NCBI GenBank assembly: GCA_963697975.1
Contig: OY969111.1
Location: 868,001 to 932,000 of the forward strand
Reading direction: 5' to 3'
Origin: QHXM01 sp963697975
GTDB taxonomy: Bacteria > Acidobacteriota > Blastocatellia > Pyrinomonadales > Pyrinomonadaceae
Length of the DNA stretch: 64,000 bases
The notes below the pieces were generated by a model. That model made no database searches. It was not told where the DNA came from and worked only from the letters and a program-made list of their open reading frames with translations. Shown here piece after piece: positions 41,652 to 49,690 of the stretch (its first letter is position 1; the number at the start of each line of letters is the position of its first letter). A program made the position numbers and the translations under genes.

Positions 41652-42970
41652 ACTTTTTCTATGGCTGGCGGAGCGACCGCCGGTTTGCCCTGCGGCAAGT
41701 TGATGAGCCGTATGTTGCGGCGCTGCTTCCTCAAGTTGAAATCCCGCGAGCGCCAGTTAATGATGGAGAGCAAGCCCGCCGAGATGAACACTCCGACGAT
41801 GCCATAGCCAATCATGATGGCTTTGCCGGTTGCCGAGAGGTTGAGTCCCAGCGTGGTCGATTCAATCGTCTCGATTCCCTTCCAGCCGTCAAGCGCCTGC
41901 ACGGTAAAGACGGCGATGGCTGTCAGCACGATGTTGATGAGCGCCGTCGGAATCAACCACTTCCAGCCGATGTCCATCAGTTGGTCGTAGCGGAAGCGCG
42001 GGAGCGTCCAGCGCAACCAGAAATAGAGATAAAGCAGAAGCGTCAGCTTGGCTATGAAGACGAAGAGGCTGACGATCACGTAAAGCGTGTGATACCCGTT
42101 GGCCTCAGTCAGACGATAAACGAAGGGAAAGTACCAGCCGCCCAGGTAAAGCGTCGTGGCGACAGCCGAGACGACGACCATCGCCGCGTACTCGGCCATG
42201 AAGAAGAGCGACCAGCGCATCCCCGAATATTCCGTGTGAAAGCCCGCGACGAGTTCGGATTCAGCTTCGGGCAAATCAAACGGCGCGCGGTTGTTCTCAG
42301 CAATCCCGCTGACGAGAAAGATCAGGAAGCCGAGCGGCTGATACATCACGTACCAGATGGCATCCGTCTGTTGCGCGCCGACAAAACCGGAGAGCGAAAG
42401 CGTGCGCGCGAACATCAACGCGCCGATGATCGACAGCCCCATCGCGACTTCATACGAGATCATCTGCGCGCTGGAGCGCAGCCCGCCTATCAAAGCGTAT
42501 TTCGAGTTTGAAGCCCAGCCCGCCAGAATCAACGCCAGCACGCCGACGCTTGAGATCGAGAGGATGAACAGCAAGCCGATGTTGACATCCGTGATGACGC
42601 CCCAATCGGGCGCAAACGGAATCACGGCGAAGACGATGAACGCGGCGGCCACGGAAATAAAGGGCGCGAACTTGAAGGTGTAGAGGTCTGCTTTGTCCGG
42701 CGCGAGGTCTTCTTTCGTCAGCAGTTTGATGGCGTCGGCCAACGGTTGCAGGAGTCCCCACTTGCCCACACGCATCGGACCCAATCGTGCCTGCATGAAA
42801 GCGGAAATCTTTCGCTCGGCGTAGGTCGCGTAGAGCGCGTAGACGGCAATCGCGGTGACGACCGCGCCGATTTGAATGAACGGCCACACGACATAGTTGA
42901 CCGTCTCCGGCTCGAAGAACTTCAGGAGCAGGTTGTCTACAAAATTTGGCGGCGCGAAATACGCAAGCAT
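41648..42970 (-). CDS. nuoH: NADH-quinone oxidoreductase subunit H
   Basis: Membrane subunit forming the quinone chamber. 440 residues, longer than the usual ~330-350. YAERKISAFMQARLGPMRVG and EAESELVAGFHTEYSGMRWSLFFMAEYA are hallmark loops. The C-terminal ~90 residues include an extra hydrophobic helix (IMIGYGIVGVFISAGLLSII) and a basic tail. Confidence 0.96.
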   Translation of the reverse strand: MLAYFAPPNFVDNLLLKFFEPETVNYVVWPFIQIGAVVTAIAVYALYATYAERKISAFMQARLGPMRVGKWGLLQPLADAIKLLTKEDLAPDKADLYTFKFAPFISVAAAFIVFAVIPFAPDWGVITDVNIGLLFILSISSVGVLALILAGWASNSKYALIGGLRSSAQMISYEVAMGLSIIGALMFARTLSLSGFVGAQQTDAIWYVMYQPLGFLIFLVSGIAENNRAPFDLPEAESELVAGFHTEYSGMRWSLFFMAEYAAMVVVSAVATTLYLGGWYFPFVYRLTEANGYHTLYVIVSLFVFIAKLTLLLYLYFWLRWTLPRFRYDQLMDIGWKWLIPTALINIVLTAIAVFTVQALDGWKGIETIESTTLGLNLSATGKAIMIGYGIVGVFISAGLLSIINWRSRDFNLRKQRRNIRLINLPQGKPAVAPPAIEKV

Positions 42971-42977
42971 AAAACTT

Positions 42978-43057
42978 CAGTGGTCAGTGGTCAGTGGTCA
43001 GTGGTCAGTTAGGAATCAGTTTTTAACTGACCACTGACCGCCGACCTCTGTCCACTG
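42978..43057. repeat. Heptad-arm palindrome, GTGGTCA family
   Basis: Four GTGGTCA units in perfect register on the left, a short loop, and a right arm of degenerate units (TGACCGCCGACCTCTGTCC). Lies between allA-like gene and nuoH. Confidence 0.88.
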
Positions 43058-43061
43058 CTTT

Positions 43062-43520
43062 TTACGTTTCAATCTCGAAGATCGTTTGATGCGTCACTTT
43101 CAAATCAACCAGTTCCCAATCGTCGTCCAGCGTCCCCGCGCGATCAACAACCAGATAGGAAGCCCATTCGCCAGTGGGAAACGGCGGCGTGTGCCACGTC
43201 CCTTTGTGATAAGCGTAAGGCAATCGCCCGTCAACTAAAAAAGCGGCGATTTTTTCAACGTCGGGCGCGTTGCGTTCGTTCGGCGGCGCGACCGCAATCA
43301 CGAAGCACGACGAGACGAGCGGCGAGAACGCCTGCATCGTCTGCCTGTGCCGCGCCATGAAATCAAACCGGAAGGGTCGCCGCTCGGCGGTCGCCCCCGT
43401 CAAACTCGGCACGCCCTGTCCCAGGTCAATCTCCACCGACCCGCGACTGTCAATCAACACCCCGAACGGCGCGAACGCCTCGCGCGTCATCGGCTGAACT
43501 TTGAGATGAACAACATTCAT
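43062..43520 (-). CDS. Ureidoglycolate lyase-family protein (AllA-like)
   Basis: 152 residues matching the cupin-fold ureidoglycolate lyase family (AllA): MTREAFAPFGVLID near the start, RFDFMARHRQTMQAFSPL, and HKGTWHTPPFPTGEW with the conserved His residues. AllA splits ureidoglycolate into glyoxylate and urea in purine degradation. No other allantoin gene is nearby; it sits between nuoH and nuoD, with palindromes on both sides, so its role here is unclear. Confidence 0.82.
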   Translation of the reverse strand: MNVVHLKVQPMTREAFAPFGVLIDSRGSVEIDLGQGVPSLTGATAERRPFRFDFMARHRQTMQAFSPLVSSCFVIAVAPPNERNAPDVEKIAAFLVDGRLPYAYHKGTWHTPPFPTGEWASYLVVDRAGTLDDDWELVDLKVTHQTIFEIET

Positions 43521-43526
43521 AAGAGC

Positions 43527-43600
43527 AGTGATGGGTGATAAGTGATGGGTGATAAGAGTAAAGACAGATTCCTATCACCCATCACTTATCACCTATCACT
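43527..43600. repeat. Heptad-arm palindrome, GTGATAG family
   Basis: AGTGATGG GTGATAA GTGATGG GTGATAA, loop GAGTAAAGACAGATTC, then CTATCACCCATCACTTATCACC... The nuoD stop TAG (43599-43601) overlaps its end. Confidence 0.88.
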
Positions 43601-44732
43601 ATCTATCAATTTCTCCGAGCACAATATCCAGCGTGCCGATGATGGCGACGACATCCGCAACCAGATGGCCGATGCACATCTGGCGAAGCGCCTGCAAGTT
43701 GATGAATGAGGGCGGACGCACGCGCACGCGCCAGGGGCTTGATGTGCCGTCGGCGACGAGATAGCAGCCGATCTCGCCCTTTGGCCCTTCAATCGAATGA
43801 TAATAATCGCCCACGGGCGGCTTGATAATCTTCGGCACTTTCGCGTTAACGGGGCCGTCCGGCAGTTTGTCTATCGCCTGCTGGATAATGCGGCGCGATT
43901 GTCGCAACTCTTCGAGCCGGACGAGGTAACGATCATAGGTGTCGCCGTTTTCGCCGACGGGCACGTCAAAGTCCATGTCCGCGTAGGCCGCGTAAGGACG
44001 ACTCTTGCGAATGTCCCATGCCACGCCTGAGCCGCGCAGAGCCGGGCCTGACAGTCCTATGCCGACCGCATCCTCGGCAGAGATAACGCCGATGCCGACC
44101 GTGCGACTGAGCCAGATGCGATTCTCCGAAAGCAGAGTTTCATATTCGTCTATGCGCTTCGGAAAGTTGTTGACGAACTGGCGCACGTCCTTTTCAAAAT
44201 CGTCGTAGGCGTCGTTTGGCATCCCGCCGATGCGCCACGCATGACAGGTCAGGCGAGCGCCGAACTGCCGCTCGAAAATCTTCAGAATCTCTTCGCGCTC
44301 GCGCAAGCACCAGAGCAGCACCGTGACCGCGCCGATGTCCAGCGCGTGCGTGGCGAGCCAGAGCAGGTGCGACGCGATGCGATTGAACTCCGTCAGGATG
44401 GTGCGAATGTAATGAGCACGAGGGGGGACAACGAGTCCCATCATCTGCTCGACCGTTTCGACCCAAACCAGACCATTAGAGACGGCGGCGAGATAATCGA
44501 GCCGGTCCCAGTAAGGCGCGATCATCGGATACTGGCGGTTCTCCGCAATCTTCTCCATCCCTCGATGGAGAAATCCGATGTCGCAATCGAGATCAATCAC
44601 GGTCTCGCCATCAAGCCGCAGGATGACGCGCAAGACGCCGTGTGTAGAGGGGTGCTGCGGCCCCATGTTGAGAATCATCTCAGGGCTGTCGAGCAGCGTC
44701 TCTCTGGTTGTTGCTATTTCTACCTGATGCAT
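43599..44732 (-). CDS. nuoD: NADH-quinone oxidoreductase subunit D
   Basis: 49-kDa-type subunit that forms the quinone site with NuoB. 377 residues, the short bacterial form without a fused C-domain. Motifs: NMGPQHPSTHGVLR, DIGFLHRGMEKIAE, PALRGSGVAWDIRKSRPY, and the C-terminal IVLGEIDR. Upstream come two small ORFs and then nuoC. Confidence 0.96.
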   Translation of the reverse strand: MHQVEIATTRETLLDSPEMILNMGPQHPSTHGVLRVILRLDGETVIDLDCDIGFLHRGMEKIAENRQYPMIAPYWDRLDYLAAVSNGLVWVETVEQMMGLVVPPRAHYIRTILTEFNRIASHLLWLATHALDIGAVTVLLWCLREREEILKIFERQFGARLTCHAWRIGGMPNDAYDDFEKDVRQFVNNFPKRIDEYETLLSENRIWLSRTVGIGVISAEDAVGIGLSGPALRGSGVAWDIRKSRPYAAYADMDFDVPVGENGDTYDRYLVRLEELRQSRRIIQQAIDKLPDGPVNAKVPKIIKPPVGDYYHSIEGPKGEIGCYLVADGTSSPWRVRVRPPSFINLQALRQMCIGHLVADVVAIIGTLDIVLGEIDR

Positions 44733-44762
44733 ATCACTTCACAATTACTGAACATCGGGAGC

Positions 44763-44942
44763 TTATTGCGCTTGTGCTTTGAAGCGTCGCTTGTAAAGTT
44801 TTGAGAGTCGTCGCTCCCAACGACTCTTTCTAGCTTGTTGCCTGCGCTTTAAGTGCCGCCAGCGTCGCCAAAGATCGACAAGGGCCAATGTCAACATCCC
44901 GAATAAAACGCAAGCCTCGCCCGCAAAATTTTCGAGCGGCAT
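44763..44942 (-). CDS. Small basic single-helix membrane protein
   Basis: 59 residues, starting MPLENFAGEACVLFGMLTLA. One membrane helix (ACVLFGMLTLALVDLW) is followed by a highly basic tail (RRWRHLKRRQQARKSRWERR and LYKRRFKAQAQ). The Shine-Dalgarno AGGAA precedes the ATG at 44942 by about eight bases. It lies between the 85-residue ORF and nuoD in the same direction; it could be a lineage-specific complex I accessory or assembly factor, but no homolog is recognised. Confidence 0.6.
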   Translation of the reverse strand: MPLENFAGEACVLFGMLTLALVDLWRRWRHLKRRQQARKSRWERRLSKLYKRRFKAQAQ

Positions 44943-44982
44943 AATCTGATTCCTAAAAACTTTATGCCTGGGTGAATCAAGC

Positions 44983-45240
44983 CTACGCGCTTGCGTTCAT
45001 TTCTGCCGGAAGATAACAGCCCGTCAGGCTGTAATTCTCAAGCACAAGACCAATCTCTTTGGCTTCTCCGCTTGCCCGTCGCGCCAACAGTTTGTGCATG
45101 ACGGCCTGCGCGGCGCTCGCCTTGTTCCAGATGTTGCGCGGGGCATGTGTTTCCGTCAGCACGAAGCCCGCCGCCTCCGCAGCTTCCTTCGTGTCGAAAA
45201 CCTTAGCCTCGTAATGCGCGGCCAACTCTTTTGGAGACAT
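44983..45240 (-). CDS. Unknown 85-residue protein in the nuo operon
   Basis: Starts MSPKELAAHYEAKVFDTKEA and has no domain I know; no signal peptide or helix of membrane length. Mixed charge, predicted to be largely helical. It lies between nuoC and the 59-residue membrane protein, and a palindrome occupies its upstream spacer. A role in complex I assembly is possible by position only. Confidence 0.6.
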   Translation of the reverse strand: MSPKELAAHYEAKVFDTKEAAEAAGFVLTETHAPRNIWNKASAAQAVMHKLLARRASGEAKEIGLVLENYSLTGCYLPAEMNASA

Positions 45241-45245
45241 TTTCT

Positions 45246-45322
45246 CGTAAATGGTAAATCGTGAATCGTAAATCGTAAAAGAAAAACGTTCGTCTATTCA
45301 CGATTTACGATTAACGATTTAC
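45246..45322. repeat. Heptad-arm palindrome, ATCGTAA family
   Basis: CGTAAATGGTAAATCGTGAATCG TAAATCGTAAA on the left, loop GAAAAACGTTCGTC, then TATTCACGATTTACGATTAACG... The nuoC stop TAA (45319-45321) is in the last unit. Confidence 0.85.
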
Positions 45323-46491
45323 TTGTCTTTCGGCATCACTTCCTTGCCGCTTCGGAAAATCTCGCGGACGCGGCGCTCGGCGGGCATGGAGAGAATTTCC
45401 AGGCCGTAGTTGCGTCGCTGCACGAGTTGCTCTTGCTGCACTGCCGTGAATTCAGGCAGATGCCTTGTCGTCCAATTGTTCTCGATAAATTCCAGCGGAT
45501 ACTCTTTCCTGAGCGGGTGGCCTTCCCAGTCGGGCGGAAGCAAGATGCGGCGCAAGTCCGGGTGATTGCCAAAGGGCACGCCGAAGAGATCGAAGACCTC
45601 GCGCTCCATCCAGTTGGCCGTCGGCCAGACGCTCGCCACGCTCGCCACACCTGTCTCTTCATTCGTCGCAACTTTCAACCGCACGCGCTCATTCGCGCTG
45701 ATTGAATAAAGGTGATAGACCATCTCAAAGGGCGCATCGCTGCGGTCAGGAAAATGCACGCACGTCACGTCCGAGAGAAAGTTGAACGCCGTTTCACCAT
45801 CGCGCTTTAGATATTCGCAAACTTCCAAGAGGCGCGCTCTGTCAATGCGAATCGAAAGCTGCCCGACAAACTCGGAGGCTTCCACGACAGCATCACCGAA
45901 TCGGTCACGAATCTTCTTAACCAGAGGATGAGTCGAGGCATCCGTAGGTTTCGGCCCTTCGTCTTTTTTCTTCACCGGGGCTTTGGGAGCACCCGCGCCG
46001 GGAGCAGTTGTCCCCGGCTGCGCCGCAGATGCGGGCTTATCTCCGGCGGCCTGCTTTGCTGCTGCCGCGCGTGCCTTCGCTTCGGCAATCTTCGCAGCCT
46101 TTTCCAAATCTGATTGCGACGGGCTTGAGCCGGGGTCGCCAACGGCGGGCGATGCGCCGCCCGGAGGTTGAGAGCCGGGCGCAATGGCTTCACTTGCTGG
46201 CGCTCCTGCCGAATCAGTTGACGAAGCAGGAACGGTCGTGCCGCTCGTCGAGCTACCGGAAGGAGCTTTACCAGTGAGCGCAGCCTGGCTTTCAGGAGTT
46301 ACGGCAGTTGAAGTCGTGGCGCTCTCAGGCGGTGGCGGCAAGTGCCCGGCGTTTTCGATCTCGGAGCCGGGGCTTGGGCTTTTGTCGTCTGTGCGCGGGG
46401 GCGAAGGGGTACGAGGCGCATCGGGTTGTTCCGGCGCATCGGCGTCGGCGGTCGGCTGCGGGGCATCCGGCTTTTTGGTCTCGTCTGCCAT
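45319..46491 (-). CDS. nuoC: NADH-quinone oxidoreductase subunit C with a long disordered N-terminus
   Basis: 30-kDa-type peripheral-arm subunit. 390 residues from the ATG at 46491. Residues about 1-195 are Pro/Ala/Ser/Thr-rich and low-complexity (ADADAPEQPDAPRTPSPP and onward), not present in ordinary NuoC (about 200 residues). The catalytic-type domain follows: VVEASEFVGQLSIRIDRARL, FNFLSDVTCVHFPDR, WMEREVFDLFGVPFGNHPDL, and RRILLPPDWEGHPLRKEYPL. First gene of the main nuo operon, promoter at 46619-46647. Confidence 0.94.
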   Translation of the reverse strand: MADETKKPDAPQPTADADAPEQPDAPRTPSPPRTDDKSPSPGSEIENAGHLPPPPESATTSTAVTPESQAALTGKAPSGSSTSGTTVPASSTDSAGAPASEAIAPGSQPPGGASPAVGDPGSSPSQSDLEKAAKIAEAKARAAAAKQAAGDKPASAAQPGTTAPGAGAPKAPVKKKDEGPKPTDASTHPLVKKIRDRFGDAVVEASEFVGQLSIRIDRARLLEVCEYLKRDGETAFNFLSDVTCVHFPDRSDAPFEMVYHLYSISANERVRLKVATNEETGVASVASVWPTANWMEREVFDLFGVPFGNHPDLRRILLPPDWEGHPLRKEYPLEFIENNWTTRHLPEFTAVQQEQLVQRRNYGLEILSMPAERRVREIFRSGKEVMPKDK

Positions 46492-46618
46492 CACGTCTCG
46501 AACTTACACCCTGACTTAAGTTGCGCTCCGGGTTTCGGCCAGAACAGAGCGCAGAACTTTGGCTTAACGCTCTTACGGTGTTAATGCTATGGGTACAGCT
46601 AAAGGACGGTCAGGTGCG

Positions 46619-46647
46619 TTGTAACATGCGATTTGCGCCATTGTCAA
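46619..46647 (-). promoter_or_regulatory. Promoter of the main nuo operon
   Basis: Consensus TTGACA (46642-46647 on the minus strand), a 17-base spacer, TTACAA (46619-46624). The transcript would start near 46612 and carry a leader of about 120 bases to the nuoC ATG. Confidence 0.55.
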
Positions 46648-46743
46648 TAAACTCTTCGGGTAGACGGACGAAGCGAACGCAGCACTGAAAATACTCTGCA
46701 ACGAGACAGTCAAAAAAAGCTCCTGAGTCACTCAATTCTCCGG

Positions 46744-46749
46744 TATAAT
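46744..46749 (+). promoter_or_regulatory. -10 box upstream of the membrane protein gene
   Basis: A perfect TATAAT preceded by CCGG; no good -35 box at the right distance. The start codon is 75 bases downstream. Confidence 0.4.
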
Positions 46750-46824
46750 TTCACGTCCGATAGCTTTCTTGCTGATCGCCTCGCTGGTTTTATTATTGAA
46801 AGCCTAAACTAAGGTGTGAACCTC

Positions 46825-47955
46825 ATGGATAAAGACACCTCGCCTATTGCCTCACTACTGCGCTTAATCGCTTTTCTCGGTACGGGCGTGATTCTGTTTC
46901 AGCAGGTTGCATATATGCCTCAACTGCAACCCCGTCAAAGCGCTTCATTCATCGTGTTAGTTGCAGCCGTGCTAGCGGTGGGAGCAACACTTCTGATATT
47001 CCTGCCAGATGCGACAGCAAGGATACTTAGATACAAAGACCTGTTGGTGCCACTAGGCTTATTCATTACTTTAAGCACAGTCTTCAGTTATTTAGCGGCG
47101 CTTCCAGCTTTGGTCGCAATCCTTAGTTCTTCGTGGTCGGTAAAGATATTAATGTTTAGTTTTTCCTTATCTGTGAGTTTTGTTTTCATACTTCTTCTGA
47201 GCGTCGCCTATGCCGGATGGACGACGATATTGATTTTCCAGGTCGTCTTGCTGAGGCAGACTAATCTGACTGGTGCCCTGACCGTCTTAAGACAACGGTT
47301 TTGGCGAGTGCTGGGACTGGAATTCTTCGGCGGGGGCATTTTGGTTGCAATTATGATAATCATTTTTGCGATGAGCGCATTATCTTTGCCGCTTGCCGTA
47401 ATTCTGTTCGGCATCACCAGCCTGCTTTGGAATCTGGCAACTATTGCTGTCCTACCTGTTGGCCTTGTGGATTCTCAATCATTCGGACATGCGATACGAC
47501 ATGGTATGGCGGTTAGCCGAGCCGGACGGCGCAAGTGGGCTCCGCTCGTAATAATTCAAATGGTGCTCCTCGGATGGATAACTTTCATCCACGTCTCTTA
47601 TACAACTTACGAAAGGAAATTTGATACTTCGACTTATGCCAACGAGCTAGGTGATGTAACGAGACAGACCGATACTGTAACGAACTCTTACAAGAAGCAA
47701 ACTAATACAAATTGGGCGGTGCAGGGCTTCTGGGTAGGCAGTTACCCTGACGATTGTAAATGGCACGAAAGTTTGATGAAAGCTCTTGAAGCGGAGAAAG
47801 TACAATTAGTCGCTAGTTTATTGACTATATCGTTTGCCATCCTCGCCATTGTTATCAAACTCAGGATCGTCAATGACGTGTATCAGCCAGCATTTATCCA
47901 TGCCGAGATGCCACCCGGCCACCTTGACGTTGCACATGTCCAGACCGTATCATAG
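46825..47955 (+). CDS. Multi-helix membrane protein, unknown
   Basis: 376 residues from the ATG at 46825 (AAGGTG upstream; a GTG nine bases earlier is also in frame). About eight hydrophobic helices, then a soluble segment (about 270-320; TYANELGDVTRQTDTVTNSY) before a final helix. No known family. Base composition is lower in GC than neighbouring genes. Nothing about its neighbours (nuoC divergent, rpmE downstream) points to a function. Confidence 0.6.
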   Translation: MDKDTSPIASLLRLIAFLGTGVILFQQVAYMPQLQPRQSASFIVLVAAVLAVGATLLIFLPDATARILRYKDLLVPLGLFITLSTVFSYLAALPALVAILSSSWSVKILMFSFSLSVSFVFILLLSVAYAGWTTILIFQVVLLRQTNLTGALTVLRQRFWRVLGLEFFGGGILVAIMIIIFAMSALSLPLAVILFGITSLLWNLATIAVLPVGLVDSQSFGHAIRHGMAVSRAGRRKWAPLVIIQMVLLGWITFIHVSYTTYERKFDTSTYANELGDVTRQTDTVTNSYKKQTNTNWAVQGFWVGSYPDDCKWHESLMKALEAEKVQLVASLLTISFAILAIVIKLRIVNDVYQPAFIHAEMPPGHLDVAHVQTVS

Positions 47956-48008
47956 GTTGTTTCGAGAGAGGCACAGATTGCCGTCTATAGAGAAGGAACA
48001 AGAGGAAC

Positions 48009-48266
48009 ATGAAGCAAGGAATCCATCCCGAATATCACGAAATCAAGGTGCAGTGCGCCTGTGGCAACCACTTTACCACGCGCTCGACGCGCAAGGACGA
48101 ACTTCACGTCGAAATCTGCTCCGAATGTCACCCGTTCTTCACGGGCAAACAGAAGCTGATTGACACCGCCGGACGCGTTGATCGCTTCAACAAGCGTTAT
48201 GGCAAGAAGCAGGAGGAAGCGACAGAAACCGCACCTGCTGCAACCGAAACCGCTGCCGCGCAGTAA
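48009..48266 (+). CDS. rpmE: 50S ribosomal protein L31 (zinc type)
   Basis: bL31. 85 residues: MKQGIHPEYHEIKVQCACGN, with the four zinc cysteines (CAC and CSEC) and KRYGKK at the end of the core. A short Ala/Thr/Glu-rich tail is extra. GAGGAAC precedes the ATG. It heads the conserved order rpmE-DUF1385-prfA. Confidence 0.95.
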   Translation: MKQGIHPEYHEIKVQCACGNHFTTRSTRKDELHVEICSECHPFFTGKQKLIDTAGRVDRFNKRYGKKQEEATETAPAATETAAAQ

Positions 48267-48338
48267 TTTTAGTCCGTCAAACGCCAATGCGAGTTTTACA
48301 GGTCACGACCCGACAGCATTAGCCACACAAACCAGAAA

Positions 48339-48370
48339 CGCCGACTCTTTCAACTCGGTCGGGCGCTTTT
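48339..48370 (+). terminator. Possible terminator after rpmE
   Basis: CGCCGAC...GTCGGGCG stem with one bulge, followed by CTTTTCG. About 75 bases after rpmE; partial read-through into the next gene is plausible. Confidence 0.45.
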
Positions 48371-48464
48371 CGTGTATCATTATTCACACGACGCGCCCCG
48401 GCCCGAGACCGGAAAGGTCGGCGTTGTTGTTTCCCACAAAGTTTCTCCCGGAAGGAAATCAAAA

Positions 48465-49685
48465 GTGAGCGCAAACGAAAGAGATTTAATCGTCGGCGGG
48501 CAGGCCGTCATCGAAGGCGTGATGATGCGGACCCCCAATGCTTACGCCATCGCCGTGCGGAAAGCCGACGGCAGCATCGTTAACACCGCCGCCGTGTTGC
48601 CCAAGTGGAGCGACAAGTATCCTCTCCTGAAGCTCCCCGTGCTGCGCGGAGGCGCTGTGCTGGTGCAATCAATGGGGCTGGGCATCAAGGCTTTGAACTA
48701 CTCCGCGAATCAGGCTTTCGCTGACGCTGAAGTGGCCGAAGAGACGGAAGTCGTCGCCTTGAAACCTGCCGTCATCGAAGGCGAGGGCGATTTCGCAGGC
48801 ATCACCGGCGGATTGCCCGGACTCATCCCCGTGCCCACACAGAAGCGCGCCAAAGACGAGATGAAAAAGGGCACGACTGCCGCCGCCGCAGGCTCTATCG
48901 TCTTCGCAATGTTTTTCAATGTGCTGCTCTTCATCGTCGCGCCGCTGCTGCTGACGAACGCGCTCTTTATCGCCGCTGGCTGGGCAGCACCTGCGCCCAC
49001 AACCGACCCCGCCGCCGTCGTGCAAACGCAAGGGGCATCTGCCGCCGCATCAGGCCAGACGACGGCGACTGCTGCTCCTGCTCCCGCTTCGACGGCTAAC
49101 GATGCGTGGTACACACGCGCGTGGAGCAGCGTGAAATCTTACCTTCATCCGGTGAGGCCAACGGTCGGCTTCAACCTGATTGACGGGATGATTCGGATGT
49201 CGTTCTTTATCATCATGATCTTTAGCTTCTCGTTGATTAAAGACATCCGGCGCGTCTTCGAGTATCACGGGGCTGAGCATAAGACTGTATTCACGTGGGA
49301 GAACGGGTTGGCGCTCACGGTGGAGAACGCGCGCACGCAGCCACGCCAGCACCCGCGCTGCGGAACGAGTTTCCTGATGGTCGTGATGCTCGTCTCCATC
49401 GTGCTCTTCTCGGTCATCAAGTTTGATTCGCTTCTTTACAACATGCTGGTTCGTATCGCCTTGATGCCGGTCGTCGCCGGACTCTCCTACGAAGTCATTC
49501 GGCTCTCGGCGAAGAAAGAGGGCGGGATTATCTTTAAGCTGATTACGCTGCCCGGCGTTTGGCTCCAGAACATCACGACCAAAGAACCGGACGACAAACA
49601 ACTGGAAGTTGCGCTCGAAGCTCTCAAGGAATCCTTGAAGCTTGAGCCGCAACCGCAAACGGCGGAGGCAACTCCGCTGGCCTGA
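48465..49685 (+). CDS. DUF1385 (YqhQ-like) membrane protein
   Basis: 406 residues from the GTG at 48465, which has GGAAGG upstream; the frame extends to 48372 without a good start. Family motifs: DLIVGGQAVIEGVMMRTPN at the N-terminus, EYHGAEHKTVFTWE, and QPRQHPRCGTSFL. Three or more membrane helices, with a Pro/Ala/Thr-rich loop between them. Function unknown; the gene is commonly found beside rpmE and prfA, as here. Confidence 0.88.
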   Translation: MSANERDLIVGGQAVIEGVMMRTPNAYAIAVRKADGSIVNTAAVLPKWSDKYPLLKLPVLRGGAVLVQSMGLGIKALNYSANQAFADAEVAEETEVVALKPAVIEGEGDFAGITGGLPGLIPVPTQKRAKDEMKKGTTAAAAGSIVFAMFFNVLLFIVAPLLLTNALFIAAGWAAPAPTTDPAAVVQTQGASAAASGQTTATAAPAPASTANDAWYTRAWSSVKSYLHPVRPTVGFNLIDGMIRMSFFIIMIFSFSLIKDIRRVFEYHGAEHKTVFTWENGLALTVENARTQPRQHPRCGTSFLMVVMLVSIVLFSVIKFDSLLYNMLVRIALMPVVAGLSYEVIRLSAKKEGGIIFKLITLPGVWLQNITTKEPDDKQLEVALEALKESLKLEPQPQTAEATPLA

Positions 49686-49690
49686 ATTTT

